Below, in pieces: positions 6,568-13,623 of a stretch of DNA of 32,785 bases. The DNA comes from Bacillota bacterium (GTDB lineage Bacteria; Bacillota; Clostridia; Christensenellales; Aristaeellaceae), in the NCBI GenBank assembly GCA_023404345.1, contig JAEYCB010000034.1, positions 1-32,785 of the forward strand. Reading direction: 5' to 3'. How positions within the stretch are numbered: position 1 is the first letter of the stretch; each line of letters starts with the position of its first letter. The position numbers were made by a program, and so were the translations under genes. The notes beneath the pieces are model-generated. The model saw nothing but the letters and a program-made list of their open reading frames with translations. It was not told the origin of the DNA and did not search any database.

Positions 6568-7914
6568 TTAGTTTTTCAAGCTGTGCAGCGGCGCGGGAAT
6601 CCTGCCGCCACGCTCAATAAAGGCGTCGTTGCTGGCCCCATTCACCGGCATCACCGGCGCAAAGCCAAACAGCCCGCCGAAGTTGACCGTATCACCGGCC
6701 TTCTTGCCGGGGGCGGGGATCACGCGCACGGCGGTGGTCTTGTTGTTGACCATGCCGATGGCGGCCTCGTCGGCGATGATGCCGGCGATGGCGTTGGCGC
6801 TGGTGTCGCCGGGGATGGCGATCATGTCCAGGCCCACGGAGCACACGCAGGTCATGGCTTCCAGCTTTTCAATGGTCAGGCACCGGGCCTGCGCGGCCTC
6901 GATCATGCCGATGTCCTCGCTTACGGGGATGAAGGCGCCACTAAGCCCACCCACGTGGCTGGAGGCCATCACGCCGCCCTTTTTGACCATGTCGTTGAGC
7001 ATGGCAAGCGCCGCCGTGGTGCCGGGCGCGCCGGTCATCTCAAGGCCCATCTCCTGCAAAATGTAGGCCACGCTGTCGCCGCGCGCGGGCGTGGGGGCGA
7101 GGGACAGGTCCACGATGCCGAACGGCACACCCAGCCGTTTGGCGGCCTCCTGCGCCACCAGCTCGCCCACGCGGGTGATCTTGAAGGCCGTGCGCTTGAT
7201 GGTTTCGGCCACCACGTCGAACGGCTCGCCGCGCACCTCCTTAAGCGCGCGCTGCACCACGCCCGGCCCGCTCACGCCCACATTGACCACGCACTCCGGC
7301 TCGCCCACGCCGTGGAACGCCCCGGCCATGAAGGGATTGTCCTCCACGGCGTTGGCAAAGACGACGATCTTCGCGCAGCCGAAGCCGTCGGTATCGGCGG
7401 TCAGCTCAGCGGTGCGCTTGATGACGTGGCCCATCTTGCGCACGGCGTCCATGTTGATGCCGCTGCGCGTGGAGCCGACGTTGACGCTGCCGCAGAGGCG
7501 CGCGGTTTTGGAGAAGGCCTCGGGCATGGAGTCCAGCAGGGTTTCCTCCGCGCGGGTCGCGCCCTTGTGCATCAGCGCGCCGTAGCCGCCAATGAAGTTA
7601 ACCCCGACCGCCTCGGCGGCCTTGTCCAGCGCCACAGCGATGGCTATGGGGTTGTCCCCGCAGATCATGCCCACTGGGGTGACGCTGATGCGCTTGTTGA
7701 CAATCGGCACGCCCAGTTCGCTTTCCAGCTCGCCGCCCACGCGCACCAGGTCGCGCGCCATGTGCGTGACCTTTTCATACACGGCCTGCGCGGTTTCCCG
7801 GTCGGTATTTTTCTTGCAGTCCAGGAGGCTTATGCCCATCGTGATGGTGCGGATATCGAAATGCTGCTCGCTTACCATGCGGATGGTCTGGAGGATTTCG
7901 CTGACCTCGATCAT
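6568..7914 (-). CDS. UPF0210/PFL-like family protein (DUF711)
   Basis: 448 residues, close to the usual ~450 of the UPF0210 family. The N-terminus reads EILQTIRMVSEQHFDIRTITMGISLLDC, followed by a segment containing VNKRISVTPVGMICG and Gly-rich stretches such as GVGEPECVVNVGVSGPG, all characteristic of the family. The family is structurally related to pyruvate formate-lyase-like proteins; its reaction is unknown. The start ATG 7914 is chosen because it begins the conserved EVSEIL segment, follows GGGGGTGAT, and lies 13 bp after the ACT gene's stop; longer frames would overlap that gene. The ACT-UPF0210 pairing recurs widely in Firmicutes and Archaea, suggesting the ACT protein senses a ligand for it (inference). 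Confidence 0.9.
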   Translation of the reverse strand: MIEVSEILQTIRMVSEQHFDIRTITMGISLLDCKKNTDRETAQAVYEKVTHMARDLVRVGGELESELGVPIVNKRISVTPVGMICGDNPIAIAVALDKAAEAVGVNFIGGYGALMHKGATRAEETLLDSMPEAFSKTARLCGSVNVGSTRSGINMDAVRKMGHVIKRTAELTADTDGFGCAKIVVFANAVEDNPFMAGAFHGVGEPECVVNVGVSGPGVVQRALKEVRGEPFDVVAETIKRTAFKITRVGELVAQEAAKRLGVPFGIVDLSLAPTPARGDSVAYILQEMGLEMTGAPGTTAALAMLNDMVKKGGVMASSHVGGLSGAFIPVSEDIGMIEAAQARCLTIEKLEAMTCVCSVGLDMIAIPGDTSANAIAGIIADEAAIGMVNNKTTAVRVIPAPGKKAGDTVNFGGLFGFAPVMPVNGASNDAFIERGGRIPAPLHSLKN

Positions 7915-7927
7915 CGTATCACCCCCG

Positions 7928-8200
7928 TCAGATGCGGTGCATGGCGTCGAAGATGTCCGTGCGCTGGATGCTGATGGACTCGCCCAGTTCGCGGCCAACC
8001 TCTTCCATGCGGGCGGCGGCCTCGCTGAACGCCGCCGTGGCGTCGGTGATGTCCACGATCATCAGCATCGTGAAATAGCCGTCCAGAATCGTCTGGGAAA
8101 TCTCCAGCACGTTAATGTTCATTTCAAACAGCGCAGTGCTCACCCGCGCGATGATGCCGGGCTTGTCCACGCCCGTGACCGATACCAGCGCTTTTTGCAT
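7928..8200 (-). CDS. Small ACT-domain protein (UPF0237 type)
   Basis: 90 residues forming a single ACT domain: VSVTGVDKPGIIARVSTALFE, then INVLEISQTILDGYFTMLMIVDI and a C-terminal helix. The DKPGI turn is the conserved ligand-site loop of ACT domains, which bind amino acids or similar small molecules as dimers. The start ATG 8200 lies behind GAAGGGG; longer in-frame starts lie between the -10 box and this ribosome binding site and add residues not typical of the family. It is the first gene of a two-gene operon with UPF0210. Confidence 0.9.
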   Translation of the reverse strand: MQKALVSVTGVDKPGIIARVSTALFEMNINVLEISQTILDGYFTMLMIVDITDATAAFSEAAARMEEVGRELGESISIQRTDIFDAMHRI

Positions 8201-8236
8201 GGTCCGCGTCCCCTTCCGTAGATTGGTGTCACCCAT

Positions 8237-8265
8237 ACGATACCGCACGCGGCGCGCCGTGTCAA
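8237..8265 (-). promoter_or_regulatory. Promoter of the ACT-UPF0210 operon
   Basis: On the minus strand, TTGACA (8265-8260), a 17-bp spacer and TATCGT (8242-8237). It is back-to-back with, and overlaps, the divergent kinase promoter. Confidence 0.7.
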
Positions 8266-8266
8266 C

Positions 8267-8294
8267 TTGCTTTTTTCACGTTTTGGTGTATGAT
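8267..8294 (+). promoter_or_regulatory. Promoter of the pyridoxamine kinase gene
   Basis: TTGCTT (8267-8272), a 16-bp spacer and TATGAT (8289-8294), divergent from the ACT operon promoter with adjacent -35 boxes. Confidence 0.5.
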
Positions 8295-8340
8295 AGGTAC
8301 CAGTAGGCGGCCTGGCCGCCATTTTGAGAGGAGGCGCTCC

Positions 8341-9210
8341 ATGTCCGGTTCCAACGCAGCCATGCCCGCCGCGCAGCCGCGCGCCATCGTCGTGCAGGAT
8401 ATCTCGTGCGTGGGACGCTGTTCACTCACTGTCGCGCTTCCGGTGCTCAGCGCCGCGGGCGTGAATACCGCCGTGGTGCCCACGGCACTGCTCAGCACCC
8501 ACACGGGCGAGTTTACGGGCTATACCCATCTGGATTTGAGCGGCCAGCTTTTGCCCATCGCGCAGCATATCGGCACGCTGGGCCTGCATTTCGACGCGTT
8601 TTATTCGGGCTATCTGGCGTCGGGGGCGCAGGTGGAGATGGTGCTGGAGATGATCGACCTCCTCTGCGACGGGGATACCCACCTCTTTGTGGACCCGGCC
8701 TTCGGCGATCACGGGCGGCTGTACTCCCTGCTGGACAGCGGCCTGCCCGCGCAGATGCGCCGCCTGTGCGCCCGCGCACGCACGATCACGCCCAACCTGA
8801 CGGAGGCGGCATTTCTCTTGGATGAGCCGTATCCCGACGACCAGCCGGAGGAGGCGCAGGTGGCGCGGCTGTGTCGGGGTCTAAGGGACCTCGGCCCGGA
8901 GAATGTGGTGGTTACGGATGTGGCCGCAAGGCCGGGCCTGACGGGCGCGGCGGTCCTGGCTCGCGGCATGGATGAACCGCTGTTTCTCTATCGCGAGCGT
9001 TACGAGGGCCTGTTCCACGGCACGGGGGATGTGCTGGCTTCACTGCTATTGGGCGGGCTGATGCGCGGCAAATCTTTGCCCGATGCCGCCGCTCTTGCAC
9101 TGGACCTGACGCACAAAGCCCTGCGGCTGACCCTCGCGGGTGGCGAGCCGCTGAGGTATGGACTCCGGTTTGAACAAGTATTGCCGGAATATTGGGAAAA
9201 ACTGAATTGA
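8341..9210 (+). CDS. Pyridoxamine/pyridoxal kinase (PdxY/PdxK type, ribokinase superfamily)
   Basis: 289 residues, matching the family's ~285. It phosphorylates B6 vitamers with ATP for pyridoxal-phosphate salvage in the cytoplasm. Visible signatures are the N-terminal VVQDISCVGRCSLTVALPVL (residues 17-36), VVPTALLSTHTG (45-56), FYSGYL (87-92), VDPAFGDHGRLY (117-128), TPNLTEA (150-156) and the GTGD anion-hole/catalytic-base motif at 227-230. The DISCVGR start and lack of a typical hydroxymethylpyrimidine-kinase pattern favour PdxY/PdxK over ThiD. The start ATG follows AGAGGAGG at 8328-8335. Monocistronic, with its own promoter and a strong terminator. Confidence 0.9.
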   Translation: MSGSNAAMPAAQPRAIVVQDISCVGRCSLTVALPVLSAAGVNTAVVPTALLSTHTGEFTGYTHLDLSGQLLPIAQHIGTLGLHFDAFYSGYLASGAQVEMVLEMIDLLCDGDTHLFVDPAFGDHGRLYSLLDSGLPAQMRRLCARARTITPNLTEAAFLLDEPYPDDQPEEAQVARLCRGLRDLGPENVVVTDVAARPGLTGAAVLARGMDEPLFLYRERYEGLFHGTGDVLASLLLGGLMRGKSLPDAAALALDLTHKALRLTLAGGEPLRYGLRFEQVLPEYWEKLN

Positions 9211-9212
9211 CA

Positions 9213-9255
9213 ACGGCGCGGTCTCCATTCATCCGGAGGGGCCGCGCCGTTTTTC
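9213..9255 (+). terminator. Terminator of the kinase gene
   Basis: ACGGCGCGG (9213-9221) pairs with CCGCGCCGT (9242-9250), with an inner CTCC/GGAG stem, then TTTTT. It could also slow minus-strand traffic. Confidence 0.85.
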
Positions 9256-9305
9256 GTTGCCTTCTTTAACAAATCATGCGTTTTCCAATGCTGGCAGGCG
9301 TTCCG

Positions 9306-10874
9306 TCATGCGCTCTGCCGCGCCGCCTGCGCCGCGCGCGCTCCGGCTTCGCTTCCGGCACGCGCCGCCTTGCCAAAAATCCCATTCAAAAACGCTTCGT
9401 CAAACCGCATTCCCGGCACATTCCGCGTTAAATAGCTCACCGCGGGCACGATGAGTAGCCCTGCGGCCATGGCCGTCGCGCCGCTCATGGGGGCCATGCT
9501 CATGTCGCCTGCAAGCAGCGGCGGCAGCAGCGAGATCAGCGCCCCGCCGATCACCCCGGCCCATGCTCCAGCCTTCGTCACACCGCGCCACAAAAGCCCA
9601 TAGAGGAATGGCGCGAGGAACGCTCCCGCGATGGTGCCCCACGACAGCGACATCAGCGATACGATGGGCGTATCCTGCATCCAGAAGTTGATCGCCAGAG
9701 ACAGCGCCACAAACAGCACGCACAGCACGCGCATGAGCAGCGTGGCGGACTTGGGTTTCAGCCGCGCAACTGACCCGACCAGGTCCAGCGTGACCACCGA
9801 CGAGCTCGATAGCACCAGCGACGTCAGTGTAGAAATGCTGACCGAGAGCAGCAGCACCACAAACAGCCCCTGCACCGCATCCGGAATGCCGACCACGGTG
9901 GGGTCGGTAAGCATGGCAGGCGTGATGTCGTCCATGGACATTTTGCCTGCTATCACCAGATCATACAGCGTGCCCGCGCCGTTCGGGGCGGCGATTTTGG
10001 CCAGCACCACACGGCCGAAACTGCCCGCAAAGTACGCGCCGCCCGCTACGATCAGGGCAAAAGCGGTGGAGATCACTGTGGCGCGCTTGACGCTGCCCTC
10101 ATCGCGGATGGCGAAGAACTTGTGAATCATCTGCGGCATGCCCAGCACGCCCATGGAGGTCAGCAGCACATTGCTAAGCAGCCAGCTTCCTTTGCCTTCA
10201 GGAGGCAGAAGGGACCCCACGCCCTCGGCGCTCAGCGCCTCGATGCCGCCGCTGATACCCCCGGCGGCGCGCACGATGTATGTCACCACCGCCGCAATGC
10301 CTGCCAGCATGATGATGCCCTGAATAAAGTCCGTGATCGCCGTGGCGCGGTAGCCGCCCGCGAAGAGGTAGACGGCGGAGAGCAGGGCGATGGCCGTCAC
10401 ACACCAGGCATAATCAAAGCCGAAGGCGCGCTGGAATATGCCGCCCAGCCCCTTGTATACGCTGGCCGAATACGGCAGGAGAAATACGAAGATGATCAGG
10501 CTCGCGGCAAGCTTGAGGCCCCGGCTCTGATAGCGCTTTTCAAAGAAGCCAGGAAGGGTTGCTGCCCCCAGCCGTTCACCCATACACCGGGTGGGACGGG
10601 CGAGCAGCTTCCAGGCCAAGAGGCTTCCCACCAGCGCATTGCCGATGCCGCACCACACTGCCGAAAGTCCTGCCGACCATCCGGTGGACCCCGCGTAACC
10701 CACGATGATGACAGCACTAAAATAACTGGCCCCGTAGCTGAGCGCGCTCAACCATGGACCCACATTGCGTCCGCCCAGCAGGAATTCGTTCAGCGACAAC
10801 TTTTTGCGTGCCGTCACTGCAATCACCGTTACCATCATCAGGGCATAGAGCGCCAATACGCCAATTTTGATCAT
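9306..10874 (-). CDS. Sodium:solute symporter (SSS family)
   Basis: 522 residues with about 13 membrane helices. The N-terminal helix is followed by KKLSLNEFLLGGRNVGPWLSA (24-44), the conserved SSS entry motif, then GYAGSTGWSAG, and later FAGGYRATAITDFIQGIIM, which matches the SSS signature segment (GGxxAVxxTDxxQ). It couples sodium entry to solute uptake; the substrate (proline, pantothenate, sugar or carboxylate) cannot be told from sequence. The C-terminus is a short Ala/Arg-rich tail. The start ATG 10874 begins the first helix, behind AAGGA; the longer frame would start upstream of the promoter. Monocistronic. Confidence 0.9.
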   Translation of the reverse strand: MIKIGVLALYALMMVTVIAVTARKKLSLNEFLLGGRNVGPWLSALSYGASYFSAVIIVGYAGSTGWSAGLSAVWCGIGNALVGSLLAWKLLARPTRCMGERLGAATLPGFFEKRYQSRGLKLAASLIIFVFLLPYSASVYKGLGGIFQRAFGFDYAWCVTAIALLSAVYLFAGGYRATAITDFIQGIIMLAGIAAVVTYIVRAAGGISGGIEALSAEGVGSLLPPEGKGSWLLSNVLLTSMGVLGMPQMIHKFFAIRDEGSVKRATVISTAFALIVAGGAYFAGSFGRVVLAKIAAPNGAGTLYDLVIAGKMSMDDITPAMLTDPTVVGIPDAVQGLFVVLLLSVSISTLTSLVLSSSSVVTLDLVGSVARLKPKSATLLMRVLCVLFVALSLAINFWMQDTPIVSLMSLSWGTIAGAFLAPFLYGLLWRGVTKAGAWAGVIGGALISLLPPLLAGDMSMAPMSGATAMAAGLLIVPAVSYLTRNVPGMRFDEAFLNGIFGKAARAGSEAGARAAQAARQSA

Positions 10875-10974
10875 GGAGAACCCATCCTTCCATCCTACAA
10901 AAGAATCGTCCTTGCGCTGCGGCGCCTTCCAATCCTCCCCCGGAACGCCGGGAACTTCTGCCGCACTACCTGCT

Positions 10975-11003
10975 ATCATACAGGATTTCGCTGCATCTGA
11001 CAA
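10975..11003 (-). promoter_or_regulatory. Promoter of the symporter gene
   Basis: On the minus strand, TTGTCA (11003-10998), a 17-bp spacer and TATGAT (10980-10975). It leaves a leader of about 95 nt containing a CCCGG/CCGGG hairpin; no riboswitch class was recognised. Confidence 0.65.
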
Positions 11004-11060
11004 GGGGGCGGCTGTATTTTGGGTGTTTTTCGGGAAGAAACACGCCATCCGGGAAAACTC

Positions 11061-11089
11061 TTGACAAATCCGCCCTTCGAGGGTACAAT
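11061..11089 (+). promoter_or_regulatory. Promoter of tRNA-Arg
   Basis: A near-consensus TTGACA (11061-11066), 17-bp spacer and TACAAT (11084-11089), 43 bp ahead of the tRNA. Confidence 0.85.
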
Positions 11090-11131
11090 ACCATGTGCCT
11101 GCAGCACGGCGGAGGACGTCGTGTGCCGCAT

Positions 11132-11208
11132 GCGCCCGTAGCTCAGTTGGATAGAGCGTCAGACTCCGACTCTGAAGGCCACAGGTTCGACTCCTGCCGG
11201 GCGTACCA
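11132..11208 (+). tRNA. tRNA-Arg (anticodon CCG)
   Basis: 77 nt with encoded CCA. The acceptor stem GCGCCCG pairs with CGGGCGT, D arm GCTC/GAGC, anticodon stem TCAGA/TCTGA around loop CTCCGAC (anticodon CCG, reading CGG), and T arm CAGG-TTCGACT-CCTG. It has its own promoter and terminator. Confidence 0.96.
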
Positions 11209-11212
11209 TTCC

Positions 11213-11236
11213 GCCGCGAATCCGCGGCCCTTTTTT
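11213..11236 (+). terminator. Terminator of tRNA-Arg
   Basis: GCCGCG (11213-11218), loop AATC, CGCGGC (11223-11228), then CC and six T residues. Confidence 0.85.
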
Positions 11237-11265
11237 ATTGTGGCGCGGAGGAGAAAATGACATGC

Positions 11266-11294
11266 AAAAACCCCCGCGAGGCCGCTCACGGGGG
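11266..11294 (-). terminator. Terminator of the structured RNA
   Basis: Minus strand: CCCCCG and TGAG pair with CTCG and CGGGGG around loop CGGC (one U-G pair), followed by TTTTT. No minus-strand gene ends here except the proposed RNA. Confidence 0.85.
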
Positions 11295-11490
11295 AGGAAA
11301 CCCTTTCAGGGAGGTTTGAAGGGCCCGCAGATGCGCAACCTCAATCGTCACATGGGGCGCGAGCTGCGCCCTGTGCTCATTTCGGTTGACTCTTCCGGGG
11401 GCGGACACTTTCGGAGGCAGCAGCCCACAGGGCTACCGCCTTCCTCTGTACCCGCCAAAGTGAATTCGTATCGGGAGAGGTTGTGCCCCC
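11266..11490 (-). ncRNA. Unassigned structured RNA with a three-way-junction fold and its own terminator
   Basis: No convincing reading frame. On the minus strand the DNA folds as follows. A closing stem pairs 477-485 with 334-342 (offsets from 11000; 8 of 9 pairs). Arm A has a GGCGG/CCGCC base (400-404/452-456) and a 12-bp tip stem (415-426/430-441). Arm B pairs CACA/TGTG (349-352/372-375) and GGGCGC/GCGCCC (355-360/366-371). The terminator is a 10-bp hairpin at 11271-11294 followed by TTTTT (11270-11266). A weak promoter is possible (TTGTTT/TATTTT, 18-bp spacer, near 11511-11541). Size and a closing stem with two inner arms allow a 6S-RNA-like molecule, but I could not match a known family. 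It does not show tmRNA, RNase P or SRP RNA core motifs. Confidence 0.55.
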
Positions 11491-11555
11491 TGTCTTAAAC
11501 ATTTATTACTAAAATATGGCAGAACGATCGAAGGAAACAAGCTTTTTCAATATGC

Positions 11556-11590
11556 AAAAAACCCTGCAAGCTATACCTCGCAGGGTTTTG
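11556..11590 (-). terminator. Terminator of the tRNA-fMet/tRNA-Met transcript
   Basis: Minus strand: ACCCTGC (11586-11580) pairs with GCAGGGT (11567-11561), followed by a run of T (11560-11556). Confidence 0.85.
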
Positions 11591-11591
11591 G

Positions 11592-11668
11592 TGGTAGCGG
11601 CGACTGGATTCGAACCAGTGACACTCCGGGTATGAACCGAATGCTCTGGCCAACTGAGCTACGCCGCC
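11592..11668 (-). tRNA. tRNA-Met (anticodon CAT, elongator type)
   Basis: 77 nt with encoded CCA. The acceptor stem GGCGGCG pairs with CGCCGCT; anticodon stem TTCGG/CCGGA encloses TTCATAC. It lacks the initiator's C1-A72 mismatch and GGG/CCC anticodon stem. A lysidine-modified tRNA-Ile (CAT) cannot be fully excluded. Co-transcribed after tRNA-fMet, six bases away. Confidence 0.93.
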
Positions 11669-11673
11669 ACATC

Positions 11674-11750
<77 letters not shown>

Positions 11751-11777
11751 TCACTTGCCACCCAAGCGGCGTCTATT

Positions 11778-11806
11778 ATCATAGCATAGGCCCATGCCTT
11801 TGTCAA
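11778..11806 (-). promoter_or_regulatory. Promoter of the tRNA-fMet/tRNA-Met operon
   Basis: Minus strand TTGACA (11806-11801), a 17-bp spacer and TATGAT (11783-11778). Confidence 0.85.
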
Positions 11807-12315
11807 TCGTTTTTTGGGAAAAGAAGAGAAATTTTTTTGGCAGGCGAATTGCTTCCGGCAACAAGTCCGCCGGAAAAGGCTTAACCCACACTTTCCTATG
11901 AGGTATACCAAACCATAATCTGTGTCATAACACAGGAAAAGGAGGGAGCAGAGGGCGGTGCCTGTGCACCAGGAAGAAAATTCTTTATGCCGCGGCAGTG
12001 TTTTTTTGAAAAGGATACGAAAAGACCACCATCATGGACATTGCTCAGCGCACGGGCGTGAACTGCGGCTCGGTGGTATTTGCCATTAAGAACATGGCAA
12101 GCCTGCTGTGCACGCTGGTGGCTTGGTGCTGGAGAGCATGTTTGCGGGCAGCGGTCGCATTCCCGGCGCAGCGGGCGCGGAATGCGCTAAGCCGCGTGCA
12201 ACTGCCCAGCTTCCGTATTTTCTTCGCGCCTCCGCCCGGCCCTCTTCGCCGGGCGAGGACATTCTGTTTCCTAGGCAGAATAGCGGGTGCGTTAAGGCTG
12301 CATCCCTCTGCTTAG
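11807..12315. other. Gene-poor intergenic region
   Basis: About 500 bp with no gene I can support. It holds a perfect inverted repeat CTGTGT-CATA-ACACAG (11920-11935), a GGTGC/GCACC hairpin, and a short frame from 12034 whose first ~25 residues (DIAQRTGVNCGSVVFAIKN) look protein-like while the rest is low-complexity Arg/Ala/Pro. That frame has no ribosome binding site and may be a decayed gene remnant. Confidence 0.4.
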
Positions 12316-12385
12316 AATGCTTGAAAAGCATTTCATAATCATGTTCAATAAGCATTAGACATGAAAATGCTTTGAGCTGTACAAT
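12316..12385 (+). promoter_or_regulatory. Palindrome-rich promoter of the flavodoxin operon
   Basis: TAGACA (12356-12361), an 18-bp spacer and TACAAT (12380-12385). Around it the 7-mer AATGCTT and its complement AAGCATT occur four times (12316-12322, 12326-12332, 12350-12356, 12366-12372), arranged as inverted pairs. AAAGCATTTCAT (12325-12336) also mirrors ATGAAAATGCTTT (12361-12373) except for one base. The last two copies overlap the promoter, so an operator for an unidentified regulator is likely. Confidence 0.5.
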
Positions 12386-12489
12386 GGGAGTGTCCCGACA
12401 GGGTGTCCTTGTAATACGTCTGCTGACCGGAATACCGCAAGCAACGGGACATACAGCCTTTCACTTCGTCAGAGAAGGAGGAAATTTCC

Positions 12490-12978
12490 ATGAGCAAAAC
12501 GCTTGTTGCCTATTTTTCCGCCACCGGGGAAACCGGCCGGCTGGCTGGTACGCTGGCCCGCGTTGCACAGGCTGATCTCTACCAAATCCGTCCGGTGCAG
12601 CCCTATACTGCCGCTGATCTCAACTGGCATGATCCTGCCAGTCGCTCCTCCGTGGAGATGAAGGACCCTGCCTGCCGTCCGACCATCGTTGATGATATGC
12701 CGGACCTGAGCCGCTATGAGGCCGTATTTGTGGGTTTTCCTATCTGGTGGTATCAGGCTCTGTGCATCATCGAAACTTTTCTGGAATCCGCTGATTTCTC
12801 AGGCAAGACCGTGATTCCCTTCGCCACTTCCGGTGGAAGCGGCCTGGGGCACACGCGGGAAATTCTGCAAAAAGCCTGTTCATCCCGCGCGCGCTGGCTG
12901 CCTGGACGGCGGCTGAACAGCAGCGAAAGTCCCGCCTCTTTGCGCATCTGGCTGAATGAACTGAATCTGCGGCCCTGA
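12490..12978 (+). CDS. Flavodoxin (cytoplasmic)
   Basis: 162 residues of flavodoxin fold. The FMN-phosphate loop is FSATGET (9-15), and VGFPIWWYQA (81-90) supplies the aromatic FMN-stacking segment; GKTVIPFATSGGSGLG follows. This pattern is typical of the flavodoxin_4 group, which carries electrons or reduces small substrates with bound FMN. The C-terminal end (ACSSRARWLPGRRLNSSES) corresponds to the family's final helix region. The start is set by AGAAGGAGG at 12474-12482. It is the first of three genes, 20 bp ahead of a second flavodoxin. No signal peptide, so it acts in the cytoplasm. Confidence 0.88.
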   Translation: MSKTLVAYFSATGETGRLAGTLARVAQADLYQIRPVQPYTAADLNWHDPASRSSVEMKDPACRPTIVDDMPDLSRYEAVFVGFPIWWYQALCIIETFLESADFSGKTVIPFATSGGSGLGHTREILQKACSSRARWLPGRRLNSSESPASLRIWLNELNLRP

Positions 12979-12998
12979 CCCATGAAGGAGGAAGCCCC

Positions 12999-13586
12999 GT
13001 GAAAAAGCTGCTCACCCTGGTACTTGTCCTGATGACTTACGCGACCTTCGCCTGTGCAGAAGAGGCAACCGCCTTCGTACCCACGAATTCGAATATTCTG
13101 GTGGCATGCTTTTCGGACACTGGAAATACCTGGATGTTAGCAAAATATGCCGCCGAATACCTGAATGCTGATCTGTTTCGCATTGAACCCGAGATTTCCT
13201 ATACCGCTGCCGAGCTTGACTACAACGACCCGAACAGCCGTGCCAATCGTGAGATGAATGACGAAACCAGCCGCCCCGCCCTGGCGTCAGTGGTGGAGAA
13301 CATGGCACAGTATGACATGGTAGTCCTGGCCTTTCCTATCTGGTGGGGGCAGGCCCCGCGCCTGATTGAAACCTTCGTGGAGGCCCACGACCTGACCGGC
13401 AAGACCGTGCTCCCCTTCTGCACCTCCGTAAGCAGCGGATATGGGCGCACCGGGGAAATTCTTGCTGCCTTAACTGATGAAATGGTCAACTGGCTGGAAG
13501 GAGCACGCTTTTCACCGTCCACCACGGCGGAAGAAATGGCGGCCTGGCTTGCACAAAAGGGCCTGACCCCTTACACGGCGCAGTGA
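12999..13586 (+). CDS. Exported flavodoxin
   Basis: 195 residues. It begins (GTG start) with a signal peptide, KKLLTLVLVLMTYATFACA, and likely cleavage before EEATAF; no clear lipobox. The mature part is a flavodoxin like the 12490 product: FSDTGNT (38-44) for the FMN phosphate, AFPIWWGQAP (111-120) and GKTVLPFCTSVSSGYG. The two share SRP(A) and FPIWW spacing, so they are probably paralogues. An FMN protein outside the membrane is unusual, because flavin must be delivered there or the protein exported folded; no twin-arginine motif is visible. The start follows GAAGGAGG (12984-12991). Second gene of the operon. Confidence 0.85.
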   Translation: MKKLLTLVLVLMTYATFACAEEATAFVPTNSNILVACFSDTGNTWMLAKYAAEYLNADLFRIEPEISYTAAELDYNDPNSRANREMNDETSRPALASVVENMAQYDMVVLAFPIWWGQAPRLIETFVEAHDLTGKTVLPFCTSVSSGYGRTGEILAALTDEMVNWLEGARFSPSTTAEEMAAWLAQKGLTPYTAQ

Positions 13587-13623
13587 CCGCAGCGCAATAT
13601 CCACGAAAGGAGTCGTCTGTACT

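Noticed and set aside
6232..7974. Long plus-strand open frame opposite the UPF0210 gene (580 codons)
   Set aside because: It is antisense to a clearly conserved protein, His/Ala/Gly-rich, and has no ribosome binding site; a GC-rich shadow frame.
10875..10974. Riboswitch in the symporter leader
   Set aside because: The leader is only ~95 nt with one short CCCGG/CCGGG hairpin and no recognised aptamer core.
11238..11498. 86-codon plus-strand frame over the structured RNA
   Set aside because: Arg/Gly/Pro-rich, no family resemblance, and the sequence is better explained by RNA pairing and a minus-strand terminator.
12034..12315. 93-codon frame with a protein-like first quarter
   Set aside because: No ribosome binding site and a low-complexity C-terminal part; kept only as a possible remnant.
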